This document shows, piece after piece, positions 1 through 13,039 of a DNA stretch of 64,000 bases. The DNA is from Hyphodiscus hymeniophilus (lineage: Eukaryota > Ascomycota > Leotiomycetes > Helotiales > Hyphodiscaceae). Position 1 is the stretch's first letter; every line of letters starts with the position of its first letter. The stretch spans positions 992,001-1,056,000 of the forward strand of contig VNKQ01000014.1 in assembly GCA_016508695.1 (NCBI GenBank), written 5' to 3'. The notes beneath the pieces are model-generated. The model saw only the letters and a list, made by a program, of their open reading frames with translations. It searched no databases and had not been told where the DNA came from. A program made the position numbers and the translations under genes.

Positions 1-1569
1 GCCATATCCTGAAGATTTGCTTGACCAAAGCCTACACGAATGGGACCAAAATTGAGCATCCTTAACCCCCGCCCAGCTCGAGCAGCCGGTGGTGGAGGTG
101 CTCCAGGACCATTTTGTTGACCAGGCGCAGCTGCTGGGGCAGCAGGGACAGCCGGGTTGGCATTATTTCCAGGAGCTTGTCCAACCTGGGGGCTGGTATC
201 GGTTACGGAACGCCGACATGTAGGACATACTTGTTGGCGTTCAAGCCAGCTCTTCAGACATCCTAGATGAAGAATATGGCCACAAGGTAGTTTCTTTGGT
301 CTTGAACGTTCATTGGCTGTAGCAGCTGGCCGAGCAGGTGGGAGAGCTCCTGGAGCTGCAGGAGGAGCTTGTGGATTGGTGACAGACCATGGTCTCATTT
401 CCTCGCGGCAGATGATACACGTATCCTCTCGTTCGATATCCGCCACAGTAGCATCCTCGTATTTGGCGTTCATGTCTTGCGTGGCTCTTCTGTACCTGAT
501 AAAGGCTGTGAGACGCTTGACGAACGATCGAGTTGTCATGAACAAATCCCGCATTATGTGGATTGGCAAGCCGTAGAACATAAGTAGAATGAAGAAGAAA
601 GTGAGATAGATGCCGAGTTTCACAAAGTCTGATATACGTCAGCCATATCGTTATGTAGAATCGAGGAAGAGTCCCTTACCGGTAGCAAGATCTAGGGACA
701 AGACATATTGGCCCTTTGCTTCCCATCCTGGAACTTCAATATCCATCTCTTCTACGTCATCCTCGGATGGGAGAGCTTCTGTAAACTGGGGCGGCTCATT
801 TCCTTCCGCGGCTGCTGTTGCTATCGCAGCCTCTCTCTGTCGGGCCATTTCCAATCTCTCCTCTCGTACTTCTCTTCGTCGCTCAATCAATCTGTCGTGC
901 GTCTGCTTTCTAACCACCTTCGCCTCAACCAAAGATATGCAATACCGGCACGCTGTCGAGAACGAGGAGCTCGTCAGGATAGCAAATTCGAAAAGAAACA
1001 TAACCATCATATTTGGGCGCGCCTGTTGAATAACAGTGTTGATGATGTATGACATCAGCCAGCAATCGTATAATATCGACGCTGCCAGAGAGATTGACAG
1101 CCGGATGTGGAACAATCGAGGATTCGTAGGCGGTTGCTGCTCAAGTATTTCCACCCTTCCATCACCAATCCACCCCCACACCTTGCCTGTCAGTAGAGCA
1201 ACGAACATGACCAGAAACCAAGCTCCAACCTCCTCCCTGAATATGGTCATGGCCAGGCATGTCTCGGTTATCGCAAACCATGCCTTCTCGTACAATTGTT
1301 CAATTTCGATGGGTCGTAGAGCGCCATAGCAGAGTCTTTGAAGTCCATACATGAAAGACCCGTAGATGAAAAGGATCAGGTTGATAAGAATCTGCCACAT
1401 ATTAGCATTGCCACCAGACATGGAGGCGCGAGCTTACCATCAAACAAAGGTTGCTTTGCGCCAAGTAAACACATGCAGAATAGAAATTCGCCCTCTGATT
1501 GAAGGCAGAGACGATAACACCAGCTGCCAACGCGGTGGAAACGCCAGCATACCAGTGAAGGCGACCCAT
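1..1569 (-). CDS. HRD1: HRD1-type RING-H2 E3 ubiquitin ligase of ER-associated degradation (3' end outside window)
   Basis: HRD1 is the multispanning ER ubiquitin ligase that forms the retrotranslocation channel of ERAD and ubiquitinates misfolded proteins. Three exons read on the minus strand: 1569-1438, 1391-680 and 628 to the edge, with introns of 46 and 51 nt in correct phase. The N-terminus reads MGRLHWYAGVSTALAAGVIV and is followed by several hydrophobic segments over the first 300 residues. A RING-H2 domain lies at about residues 352-418, starting CIICREEMRPW and, after a proline/alanine-rich insert, continuing CGHILHLGCLKSWLE...CPTC. A Pro/Ala/Gln-rich tail follows and runs off the window, so the C-terminus is not seen. 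The ATG was chosen because it precedes the conserved first membrane segment without an in-frame alternative. Identification rests on recognised family sequence and is firm. Confidence 0.95.
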
Positions 1570-4500
1570 GATGTGAATAGTTTGACGTGGGAGAAATGAA
1601 GCTATCCAAATAAACCTCTTGAGCTACGTGCGTCTCGTGGCGGATTTCTTCAGCTCTGGATCCCAGTTGGGGATGACCTTACTGTCATGAGGAGTTTACG
1701 TGCCCATATTTCATATCGCAGATCTGCGTAAGGGGTCGAGAAGGCATGAATGATTGATCTGTTTGTTGATGCTTCTAAACACGTTGTCTTTCGGCAAGCG
1801 GCCGCAAGATGCCGAGCCGATGTCATCAAAGGTAACAAGAACTTGGTGGAGGGGTTTCTTCATTTTTTCACCAATTACTTTGTAACGATTATACTGAGAC
1901 TCCTCATATTTATGAAACACGTCCCTGGCGATCTCTGAAAGAAGTAGGAAATTTTCCTTTTCCGATTGTTTGCTGAAATTCTTTCTTCATTTATTAGTAA
2001 AGCACTTTCGCCGTTCTATCCATCGCGGTCTTTTATCGCAAGATTCTTCGTCTCATGATGAACCATTCGGATGATATTCAAGATGTGTTCAAACATATCC
2101 CAAATTATAGAGGAATACATAAGCCTCGTCAAGTGGTATCAATTTTGGGCCGCAAGTCTTGAGATGGGCAGGGTTTTTACTGAGTCCGACGTGGGTTGAG
2201 TCAATCAATGTTGGAAGGGACAAAACGCGATGGTATATCTAACTGCTATGCTGTCCAAAACTTAATTCTGGTGCGATCCTTTAACCCCGTTCTGAATATG
2301 CTCAAATCCAATTCCTTGGCTATAAATAGATTCAATTCACGACGAACACCTGCATCTCGAAAGTACTTCTCAATTTCTCCCAAATTACTAGTTATGGATT
2401 GGAAGGCATCGAACGAAATCTCGTCCGCGATTTCTATAGCTTCCCAGGCTCTTCCTTGAACAAAGATTTTTACCTTTTAAGGTCAACATTTCATACTCCA
2501 GCGTCAATGCCCTTCCAGATAAGCATCTAGCTTCTCGAAAGCTAGCGAAACAGCTCGTTTCGCCAACATCATCGCTCGATCGAATATCGTTGCAACAGCT
2601 TCCTTACAAGCCCCGCGAATTTATTATCGTTGGAAGGTGTCGGCCAGTGAACTGATGTATTCCATCCTCCTAGTGGTGGCTGCAGCAGTCTTCAAATGCT
2701 ATTCGAGCCATCTCGACGCTAAACTGAGGCAGACGCCAGTGGTGACATAAGTAGACTTCTCGCCCACTGAAATTGACATCCCAAACACACGTCTCATCAC
2801 TTGGATCGCACATGGGAATCCTCGCTCAGGATTTTGGTTTTGATTTTGATTTCTTGCAGGACTGTTATGCAGGTACTTTTTGAAGACAAATCATAACCAT
2901 AATTCCCGTCGATCGACGGTCCGACATGTGATGGCTAATATGTAAAAGTGTCGGTGTCGGAGTTGAGTTTCGTTGTCGGGACAGACTTGCTGTCGATGTT
3001 AGCTTTGGCTGTCGAGGAGATGCACGACGATATGTTCTTCGTCCTGGTTTCATCTGTTTGACGAGGAGTTTTTCAATGTAGCGCTTGATGTCGATATTTG
3101 CCGTGAGAGTCTCGAGGTTGTGAAACACGACGCAAAACCAATCGTAGTGCTGCGGAAGTTATTGTACACTGGACACCAGCTGAAATGGTGGCGTGGCATG
3201 GTAGGGTTTTTCTCGTTGTCTCCAGGGAGGTAATGATAAAAGGCCGTATCATGGCCCCTATGGGTTGGGTCTGGAAGAATATGGCTCCTGATGACGGATA
3301 TCACCTTGGGTGATCGTAATTCATTGTGATTTGAGATTGAGTGCGGAAGATAGGGCTTAGCAAGCATTGATGCGAAGAATTTGGACCGTATGGGTTGACC
3401 AGCAGGGAGAGCATCAATCAGAGATTCAGAGCGCCCCTGCGGCAGCTGGCGACATTTGTGAGAACCATATAATTCAGAACCATAATTCTTGGAAGTGGCT
3501 GAGATAGCTACTGATCAGCGTGTGACTTTGCTGAAGTTGGTGGTCGCATCAACGACCGATAGAACTACTCTCAGTGACTTCACCTGAAGACTTCTTTGGA
3601 CCTCTCGTACGTACTGCATGACATTGGATGTTGCACTTGTTGGAGTGAACGAGCGTTTATCAGAAATTCCAGAAGCATCTTTACAAGGTAACAGGGCGCT
3701 TCGAAACCTAGATGAGAAATGGTGTAGAATAATCATGGTTCAATGTTCATTGTAGACAGTTCATTTTGGAGGGAGTATGCGGATAAATCTTGATCCATAC
3801 ATTCATGTCTAACCTGGCAGAGTCACACACATACCATGCTGACACTTTCGAAGCTCCAAACTTGAAGATCATAGCCCTTGACGCATCTGCTGGATGGGAA
3901 GAGAGGAGACTGTGAGAAAATATGATGCGGCTCTTATGTATTGCGGACCAGGAACCTTTCGTTGGCCCTTCATCACACCACCCAAGCACGAAAAGAGCCC
4001 TAGACGCCACACATAGTAATGTCTTTGCATTCCATTGGAAATTGGTGATTAGTTTTCTGCAGGAGACCTTGCTCCGAAACAAATCAGCGACACATGCAAT
4101 GCCAACGCTGAGCAGCCAACAAAACAGATTCCTACGAAACCTGGCGGCTATGTATGTCTCAGTTCGAGAGGCTAGAATGCACGATTGAAAAGAACCTTGG
4201 AGTTGAGATGGTCCTGACAGAGGACCTTCGAGCAAAAAGCGCTGAACACATGTTCTTCTGGAATTGGGAATTCAGCAAGTTGCGGACAAAAGAAAGCAAG
4301 GTGTCAGATGGAGTGAGTTGCGAGCCGCAATTCTCAGACACCAAGCGAGTTCGCATCTCGACAAATTGGGATACCTCAACATCCTCCACCAAAACATGGC
4401 TTACCTTCGCACTCTTGAATGCTGCTTGGCCAATTTGCGCGTCCGGCATTCACCGTGACGCCGATGCAGCTTGCGTCGATCATGAGGTCTGATGGTCTGA

Positions 4501-7500
4501 TGTACAGAGGTTGTCGTTTCTGCTTTGGGGCCAAATTCATCGACAATGCATCAATTTCTTGCCCCGGGTTATTTACAACGGCGCCACCCACTCCCCATTG
4601 AAGAGTTCGCGTTACACAAAAGAAGCCACAACCACATCAGGAAGCTCTCGCGGACTCCCCTCGAAGTATTGCTCGATCACGGCACTTGGCTAGAACCTAG
4701 AGATGCGGAGATCCTTCGACTTGGCGTAGAGGAAGATACGTACGAGTACGAGGAATCGAGGCGGTCGACTGTTGCTTCCATGGCACACATCGTGTTGTAC
4801 AACATCCCCCTGCAGGCTATTCAGATAGATATTTCGCGCAGGGGACCTGTCTTCGGGACTCTTAGGCCTGGATCTGTCGAAGCCACGAATTACCCCGCCG
4901 CGCCATCCCTAAAGCAGAGCTCCTTCGTCTATTGATGGCGTTTTGGGAAGAAATGGTAACCATGAGTGTCCACTGTTATCGGCCCCCGAACACAAGAAAG
5001 TGGTTTGAGTTTGAGTTGTGCTCCTTCGGGCCCCGGGGATGAGTATCATTCTGGGATATCTTGCGAGTTGAGATACCTCGAGATTTTGAGGACCTGCAGA
5101 ACGGAAAGGAGAATCGCGATGGGGCTGGATCTTCGAAGGATTCACACATACCTAGTAGCCCAAACACGGGAACGTCCCGCAATATATCTCGTCGGCAGGG
5201 CGGCAAGTGATTTCCCAAAAGAACATCTCCTCAGAGCTATCGACCGAATCACGATTCACGATCAATACACTGACGGCGCATATCAATCTATATTCATTGG
5301 CAATGGGAGGGATTTTGATCAATTGGGAGTTACTGTTGTGATGGCCTGGGAGTATTGGTCGTTCTGGGAATTGGGCTTCCACTTCCCTGACATCGCAAGC
5401 TGCTGCAGGTATCCGAAAGTCCCTGACCATCAATCTATTTTCGCAGACTATCACGGAGCTACAAAAGTCAATGTTTTGCCTTTCCATCTGCACCCATAGT
5501 GTCGGTTTCCCGCCACTCACGGATGTCTGCGTAGCAAGTACGGAGAACCAACGAAATGTCACCATATGAAGCATCCCCGTCTATGCGATTAAACCCCTAC
5601 CTAGTAATTGAGGTCCCGAACGTGCGGGTAAGCGATGATCTTCCCTCTGACACTTGGTTGGTAATTTGAAGAATTGACAGGGGAAGAACATTGATCTTCT
5701 ATGATTGGTTCAATCTACGAGTCAGGAAATTCTCGCGGGGGGATCATGTAGCTCTCTCACGTCTCGTGGGCACGAGCCTCAATAATGGCTTGAAAGACCC
5801 TGCCACCAAAAATATCAACCTTGAGGGTCAGAATATTACGACACGAGGAACCCATGGATTCTTAACATGATCGTCCTTCACCCTTGGCGCCTCTGCAAGG
5901 ACCATTCGACCCATTTCAATCACTTTGGGAGGGCCAGAATTTCTGATGTTTGATGCTGGTTGTTGTGATTGTTCGAAGATCCAATACTACATCGTCTACC
6001 TGAACATGATTCGACGGATTGCTCGAAGTCGCTGGTTGGGCTCGATATTCGCAAGCTTCTCCTATGAAGGAAGAGAAGGGGAGGGTGTGAGGCACCGCTA
6101 GGCCACGTTCATTTTCCATTCTGCGAGAAAGATATGGGAAGAAACCTTAAGTTAACCCCTTTCGGATATTGGTGCCTTTCCAAAAGCGATATGGTGGTCT
6201 GGGTTTGGCTGAACGTGACCCTTTTCTGAAAAAGTCTGGATCCAGAACTTCTGTACAACGCACCAATTCAAAGATCCGGAGATGTCGCTTATGCATGCGC
6301 ATTCGCACATCTTCTTCCTCTGCGCATAAAGCGCCAACCTATCCAGCGGATCACTGGATCAGTGAGTTGGGAGTGGATTGATCCATGAAATCGATACCTC
6401 GAAGTAATGGAGTAACTCGTACCATGGCTTCGCAATTTATTTTCCAGTTCGCAAGGCCTTTTACCTTGCGAGCATCGACGCAGTCCCCACAATGGCGTGG
6501 AGCTAAATTACATGGCCATACTCGGTGACAGAATTTGGGGGTTCGATAGTCGTGAATGCCACGAGAAGCAGGCAGCGACATTGCAGACGCCAAAAGATCA
6601 TTTGGAAGCTGAGGAACCCTTCTGGAATTCAAAAGTTGCCTGGTTGGCACCTCACTGCATACGAGACTTACATTATCTCACCAACCGGCACAACCGTTGG
6701 CCATCACTGTCGCCAGATCGGATCGTTTTCATCGGCAGAATGTCCTGCAGTCATCGTCGCTTGTAATTGTCAAACACACCCTCTTCTGCCCTACAGAGGT
6801 AAGAGACGCTCATTGGCTCATTTACGGCGACATCTATTGGTGCAAATCCGAGCGGTGAGACGCTCCACCGTGAACTGATTCCACTGCCCTACTGGGGATC
6901 GCTTCTGCTTGGCGGCGGCGAGGCCGAACCCAGTGCTTGGACACATTGGCTCGGTAGACTCCCCACGCTAAGCCCTACGATGGTCTCATCTTCCAGGGGT
7001 GTACGGAAAGGGCAGGGCATTAGGGGGCACCAGCACAGCACAGGCCCCCCACGAGATCGCATCTTCCCATGTGCTCTCACTGTTTCCAGGTAGCTGACGT
7101 AAAGCCTCCATTCATTCACCTTCCGTCCAGAGATATCTGGACGTTACCTGCGTGTGGTTGATGCTTTCCAGAAACATCCTCCCATGCAAGCCACCTCATT
7201 TTGAGTGCTGACAGTTACCTTGATACTCAATCTCTCACCGCAAGGTGGATGAATCATTGACCTCAGAGGAATGATTGGGATCGGATGTTTGCGTTTGCGA
7301 CACTGACTACCACCTAGAGATGATTCAATTCAAGGTGTCGCAAATTCTTTCGTGTGAGGGTTGATCGTCTCGGCCTTCCAATTTCAGAAGCCTCCAAATT
7401 ACGGAGTGGTTTTGCATAGTCTAAGACATCCTCAACAGCAGAGGCATTAGCAGCGATTCAACGGTTCATCTGCTTGCTGTCTGAAGACCCAACTCATTGA

Positions 7501-9480
7501 CCAGTCAGTCTCCAGAAGACAGCAATTCCAAAGTAAAGTCATAACGCCAAGTGGGGGGTTGTATGATTACACTCGGACCAATGGTCTTCTCTCTCCTGCC
7601 GTAAGGCTGACCCATAGTGGTCAATTTCAAATGATCTCCGAACCGGTGCGTCAAATACTGGAACTAAGACGACGATTTGAATCGAGTCATTTTTGCGGTT
7701 GGCTTTCGTGACTCGACCGGAGTGTCGATGATGAGTATTGTCGAGAGGGTGAGAGAATGCGGAGATCTCATGCAGCCCTACCACCCAAGGCAACGAAATA
7801 AGGGGTAGGACATGACTGTCGGTGAGCAGATGTTGGTGAACAGTCAGCATAGGATTTTCAAGTCCCCATCTCTGAGTCTGCCTCGCCAAGTAGGGGATTG
7901 CCGTACCCGCCCGCCAAATGGAGGGAAACAGTGGAGATACTCAGGGGATGTTTCTACAATGACCCAGCCATCCTGAAGCCAAGCAACATCTCTCCATGTG
8001 ACGCAGTATTCTTGCATCATAGCGATTACTACTACTATTGATGCAGAGAAGGTGGAGAAGAAATCGTGCTCCTCTATGGCTTCGATGGCTGTATTTGCTC
8101 GTGCACGACCCCGATGGGAGCATGACGGAGTTCCTGATGAGAGCACAGCCTCGATTATTGACTGCGCCAACTTCCCAATTGCGGGTGTGGAGTATTCTAT
8201 TTTAGATCCCTTTCCTCTCTTGTGGTGTGGCTCGTGGCAGCCATCGTATGAGAGCCAATGGCGTCCGCAGACAACATATACTGAGCCACACCTCTCTATT
8301 GGTGGTTGTAGATGCGTTTGACAAGAAAGACGATGTTGAAATCATCGACTGTCTAATGACGATATTTCGAGTTGGGACTTGGAATCACTGTTACAATTCA
8401 CCGGTGCCTGGTACTACTAGTGCTCGCAGATTGGTGCTTTCTTTCGAGCGGCTTTCAACGCGCAAGTAGTAGACTTTATCGGACGATATCGTTCCTTATC
8501 GAGTCTCCGAGTTGGCCAAAAAGCAGGAGAGGGCCAAGATCTCCCTTACCCGAGTAGCCCGAGCATGTCTCTTCCAGCCCCATCTCCCCGTCTTTTCTCG
8601 TTCTTGAGCACTCTGCCGTAGTACTCTAGAGCACTCACTTACTATCGTGACGGATAATTGCATTTGCCAAACTATTGTCGGATCCTGTTTACGTTCAGGA
8701 TCGTTTCAATTGCTTTTAGTGAGCAATCTCGCATTCCACGAATGTCTCAAATAAGAAGAAAGAAGCGAATGAGAGGTAGCACACAACTCTAAAGAGCGTT
8801 CCCATCCACTAAACATATCGCACGTTGCTCAATTAAGTAGATTGAACCTGTACGCTTTCCCAGAATGGTGTATCCGTCTAGGTGAGGATGCCGTTCTGGC
8901 GCCAGGCTCCGCTACAAAAGTGGCCTTGTGGTCAAGGGGGTACAGAACCACGTTGTTCTGGAGTGGAACAGGGCTCCAGTCGATGCCTTGCGCTGGTTGG
9001 GTGAATTACGCAGGCCGCTTCTCTTTTCGTTTTGACCGCACTGAACTTCTGAAGCCGGACATCGCGAACCTAGCGATGCAAGTAATCCCTGGATGCATGT
9101 ACCGACTGAAGATCCTAGCCATTCACACGGGTACTCACCCCTAAGGCTGTGTGCATTGGTGCTTGCGGTCCCTGATCAGGCAGACTGCTGGTGCATGGTG
9201 GATGCACCCCCGCTAGGGTGAGTGTGGCAGTAGAGAGCCACCACGGCACGGTGTGCACTGTGCTGGCTATCTTTCGTCCGTTGAGCTAGGTAAGAAGGGC
9301 TTGGTATTCTTCTGATTACAGGCCACACCGAGTTGCTCTCGACCCGAAAGACATCCGCTCTGTGCACTGGCAATTTCACAATCTCCTGGGTCATTGAAGA
9401 CTGGGCTGACCAGGGGCCCTCGAGCGACCCTGTTCATGTGGCGCGCCCCTGTCCATATGTTGCTTGCTTGATTAGACTAC
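1570..9480. other. About 8 kb without a supportable gene
   Basis: I find no gene here. Open frames on both strands are short, overlap one another, start at poor contexts and show no domain, membrane or catalytic motif that I recognise. Composition looks mixed by eye, not the AT-rich desert expected of heavily RIP-mutated repeats, and I see no long terminal repeats, no transposase or reverse transcriptase signature and no tandem array. The longest plus-strand open stretches, 4525-4935 and 4966-5499, lie in one frame and might be a gene relic. The right part (roughly 8.5-9.5 kb) presumably holds the distal promoter of the zinc-finger regulator. Confidence 0.6.
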
Positions 9481-10067
9481 TTCTCTCTGGGTCACTTGTT
9501 TCCCGTCACTGATCATCGAAAGGCAATATTAAATATCATCCCTGAGCTGCCCCCAATCTTTCGAGACCTCATCCGCATCGACTTACTTCCAATCTATATC
9601 GATCCTCCACAAATAACTGGACTCAGTCTATCGACCTCGTCTTACCCCATCATACTTAATCTTACTGCTCCTTCTCTCCCGCCCTCACTCTCTTGCTGTT
9701 CCTCACTACGTACTATATATATTCTCCACGTCTCGGCCCCTCTCTTGGATATTTGCCTCCTGTCTTAGATCAGAGTCGACCATCCAACAGCTAGCTACCT
9801 CTCTCTTGTAGCTAAGATCTAGCCTTCGCTACCGCCAACACGGGAACTTCAGCCAAGCAAGTTTCCAACTCTTAGGTCGTCTCCACGCAGTCTATCCATA
9901 GTATCTTCACAACACCAACCAGAGTGGAGTTGCTCAAGCGTTGAAGGTAAGATCACTCTCACACTTTATAGAGTTCGTTCATAACATGTGCTGATTTTCA
10001 ACAGTCGGCGACACTGGCTTCCGCCCACAACTACAGCCTGCCATCACCGTCTTCTATTACAACAACA
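9481..10067 (+). promoter_or_regulatory. Pyrimidine-rich promoter/leader with a 5' UTR intron (9947-10004)
   Basis: The stretch before the zinc-finger gene is rich in CT tracts (about 9600-9780), typical of core promoters and long leaders of fungal regulatory genes. At 9947 a GTAAGA donor is followed by TGCTGAT as a likely branch site and by AACAG ending at 10004. This gives a 58-nt intron wholly upstream of the ATG at 10068. The transcription start is not determined. Confidence 0.55.
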
Positions 10068-12388
10068 ATGGGGTCAATCGCAGATCACACCTACCACATG
10101 TTGCGTGAGGAGCAAGACTTTGCCCTCTATCCAGACCCCCAAGCCATGTATTCACCTCAGAACTTCTCCTTCACGGGGCTGCAGAGCTTCGAAGGCGAGC
10201 AGAGTGTACCATACTCCTTCCCCAGACAAGAGTCATATCCAGCCACGGGTTTCAACTCGACGACCATGTACGCCGAAGCTCAACAGTTCATTGAATCGCC
10301 AGACATTCGGGCACAAGCACCCTCCACCTATTCGACAGCTTCAGCAACATCCTCTGCGATGGGATCTCCACACTCCATTCACGGCCACATGGGTCCAGTT
10401 CCAGAATGGACTCCACACGGGCTAGGCTTGAACCCAAGTATTGTGGGCTTCGACAGCTTCGGTCAGAGTAACGAGTACTCCTTCAACGCACCAGGTATGG
10501 AAGAATTCGCTTTAGACTTCAATCCAGCCAAACCAAATGGCTTTGTTGGTGAGTGTAAAAACGTTACTACGTCTGCATCTCGTCAGCATGGTTCAATTTC
10601 CTCAAACCCAGAATCTCTCTCCTCTTTGTCAACATTTGTGCCTTCACCAGCGGAAACAATCGACCATATTCAGAGTCCTGCGACTTCAAGATCAATGGCC
10701 TCGCCAATCACTCCTATTAGTACAGTTAGGAGGGATTATCGGGACTCGGGTTTCATATCTCCTTCCGTCTCTGCTTCTTCTTTGTCTATATCTCCTAGTT
10801 CTACACGCCGGCCTTCGCAAGCCTTCAGCGCAAACACCTTCGCCCAATCGAGCGCAGCCGGTCGGTCTCCTATTTCTGCCATGTCGCAATCATCAATCGC
10901 ATTCGAGTCGCAACAATCATTCACCACCTATCACTCATCTCCTTTCTTTTCTCAATCTAGTGGCAATTTTGTGCCTCCTCTTGAATCATCTTGTTGGTTT
11001 CCTCTGTCTATCCAGCGTTGTGTTTTTGAATCACCAAAATTGTAGACGAACGATTACTAACAAACCTCGGTTCAGATCCATCAATTTTACATGCGCCGTA
11101 CTCTGGCCGGCCCGCTTCCGCAACACAATCCTCAAATGACGCATCTATCTACCCTCCACCACCATATCCTGATTCACCAGCACTGTCGCACATGTCGCGC
11201 AGTCCGAGACCTAAGGCTGGAAGCCAATCCCCCTATCCTCAATACAACTCATACCCATACCCCCCACGAAGACCTTCCGTGGTATCCCACCACTCTTACA
11301 GCAGCCAGGACAACTTCAGTAGCGAGGAATCGAGAGAGAAGGGACGTTGCACATATCCGGAATGCGGAAAGGTCTTCAAGGATTTGAAGGCGCATATGCT
11401 CACCCATCAGAACGAGCGACCGGAGAAATGCCCGATCCAAACATGCGACTACCACATCAAGGGATTCGCGCGAAAGTATGACAAAAATCGGCACACCCTC
11501 ACCCATTACAAAGGCACAATGGTCTGCGGCTTCTGCCCGGGAAGCGGATCAGCCGCAGAGAAATCGTTCAATCGAGCAGACGTGTTCAAGCGACACTTGA
11601 CCTCAGTACATGCCGTAGAGCAGACTCCTCCCAATAGCAGGAAGAAGACCAATGGCAACATCAACAGCGGCAAGAAGCTTTCCGGGTACGCTCCAGACGC
11701 CACTGGAAAGTGCTCAACATGTTCAGCGACGTTCTCCAATGCTCAGGACTTCTATGAGCATCTTGACGACTGCGTCTTGCGCATCGTTCAACAAGAGGAG
11801 CCATCCGAGGCCATTAACGCTCGCCGACTCGCCGAGGTTGAGCAAGACCATGCTGTGCATGAAACACTTCGTAACAACGCCTTGCCGACCTCCACCTCCA
11901 ATATATACTCTGCTGATGAGGATGAGGATGAGGATGACATGGATGATGAAAACGACGACGACTTCTCCCTGCGCCAAAAGTCGCGCAAAGGGCGAGGAAG
12001 CCGCAATCCCGCGAACGGGGTCCAAAAATCAAGAGGCCTGACACACTCCAAAGGTGGAGTTGCCCTTACTTCCAAGGGCCGCAAGAAGCGCAAGGACTAC
12101 CCCTCATCATGGGGATGCCCAGGTTCGCAGATGAAGATGAAGAAGCGAGTCCTCTGCGTCTTCGACGGACCCCGTCGTCTCTGGAAAGACGACATGATGC
12201 TGGACACGGACTATGAGGTCCGTCTCAAGCTCGGGGACGACAAAGCCTACGTCACTGATCTCGACGTGCAAACGATGCGACGAGCAGATGGTTTTCATGG
12301 CGCCACCGATGAGGAGAAGGGCCCGTGGATCGCTGACGATCTCACTGGTGTTGATCTGGAGAAGCTAATGGAGGTGAAGCGGGAGTAG
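10068..12388 (+). CDS. Zinc-finger (C2H2-like) transcription factor
   Basis: Two exons, 10068-10992 and 11076-12388, give 745 residues. The intron has a GTTGGT donor, an ACTAAC branch and a TTCAG acceptor; the acceptor is firm, while the donor was chosen by phase and could instead be at 11020. The first ~390 residues are low-complexity Ser/Gln/Pro, as in fungal activation domains. A finger block at ~400-480 starts CTYPECGKVFKDLKAHMLTH, continues with CPIQTC...RHTLTH and CGFC...KRHLTSVH, and a C2HC finger CSTC...HLDDC lies near 521. An acidic run (~588-605), a basic stretch and a conserved-looking C-terminal domain follow. It is inferred to be a nuclear DNA-binding regulator; targets cannot be read. 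It sits alone behind a very long upstream region. I do not recognise the specific orthologue, so no symbol is given. Confidence 0.85.
11914..11937 (+). repeat. GATGAG hexamer microsatellite (about 4 units)
   Basis: Three GATGAG units plus a GATGAC unit inside the zinc-finger gene encode the Asp-Glu start of its acidic run. Confidence 0.8.
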
Positions 12389-13039
12389 GCTGCCTCGACA
12401 GCTATGAGACATGTTATACGAGCCATTTTTGCACAATTTCCTTCGGTGTTGGGATTCATGTTTGGGACGAGATACCATCTTCAGCTCTTCATATGATGAA
12501 GACTGAGGACAAGACAAAAGCTGCTTTTCCAATGAGGCATGGGACATGTATGGATGCATCAGATATCTTCTTTTTTCATGGGAAGTTTTTGAGAGTTGCT
12601 TCATTCTATGGTACCTATTGTTTCTTCTGCCTTTCGGCCGCAGGCCGGTTCGAGCATAGGTTGTGTAAAGTAATTATTAAATCAGAGAAGATCACATCTC
12701 ACACTCGGTCCTCCTCAATACCCTCGGCTGTGATTCCAAAATTCTGTCTTCCAAATCAAATTGATGCCTCCCAAGATTCCGAAAACGCGAAATCAGGCAT
12801 CTACCCATCGAGTTTAGACTAACTTAAGGTACCTGACAAGACATCAGTCGCCTCGGAGGCTCCGAGTTACATCGCTGCGCACGAACACAGCCACACAACG
12901 GCGCAGCGAACTGCTGGAACCACCAGAAAAACTCATCCCGGCGTACAGTACCCCGCTACTTACCCCTCCATCGTCACATAGGTACCTTGCCAAACCATCA
13001 CAGCACAGCTCACCGAAGCCCATCATCCAATCTCTCCCA
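12389..13039. other. Intergenic: 3' UTR of zinc-finger gene and promoter of methyltransferase gene
   Basis: No coding segment is supported here. The genes on either side point the same way, so the left half should hold a terminator region and the right half a promoter. Confidence 0.6.

Noticed and set aside
8842..9144. 100-codon plus-strand open frame in the gene-free region
   Set aside because: Short, without domain, splice partners or convincing start context.
1570..9480. Possible transposon or RIP-mutated repeat
   Set aside because: No terminal repeats, target-site duplication, transposase or reverse transcriptase pieces seen, and composition is not strongly AT-rich by eye.
10549..10586. 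GTGAGT...CGTCAG in the zinc-finger gene looks like an intron
   Set aside because: It is only 38 nt and its removal would shift a frame that is well coded on both sides.
11723..12093. Minus-strand open frames opposite the acidic run of the zinc-finger gene
   Set aside because: They are shadows of a low-complexity coding region, with no independent start context or domain.
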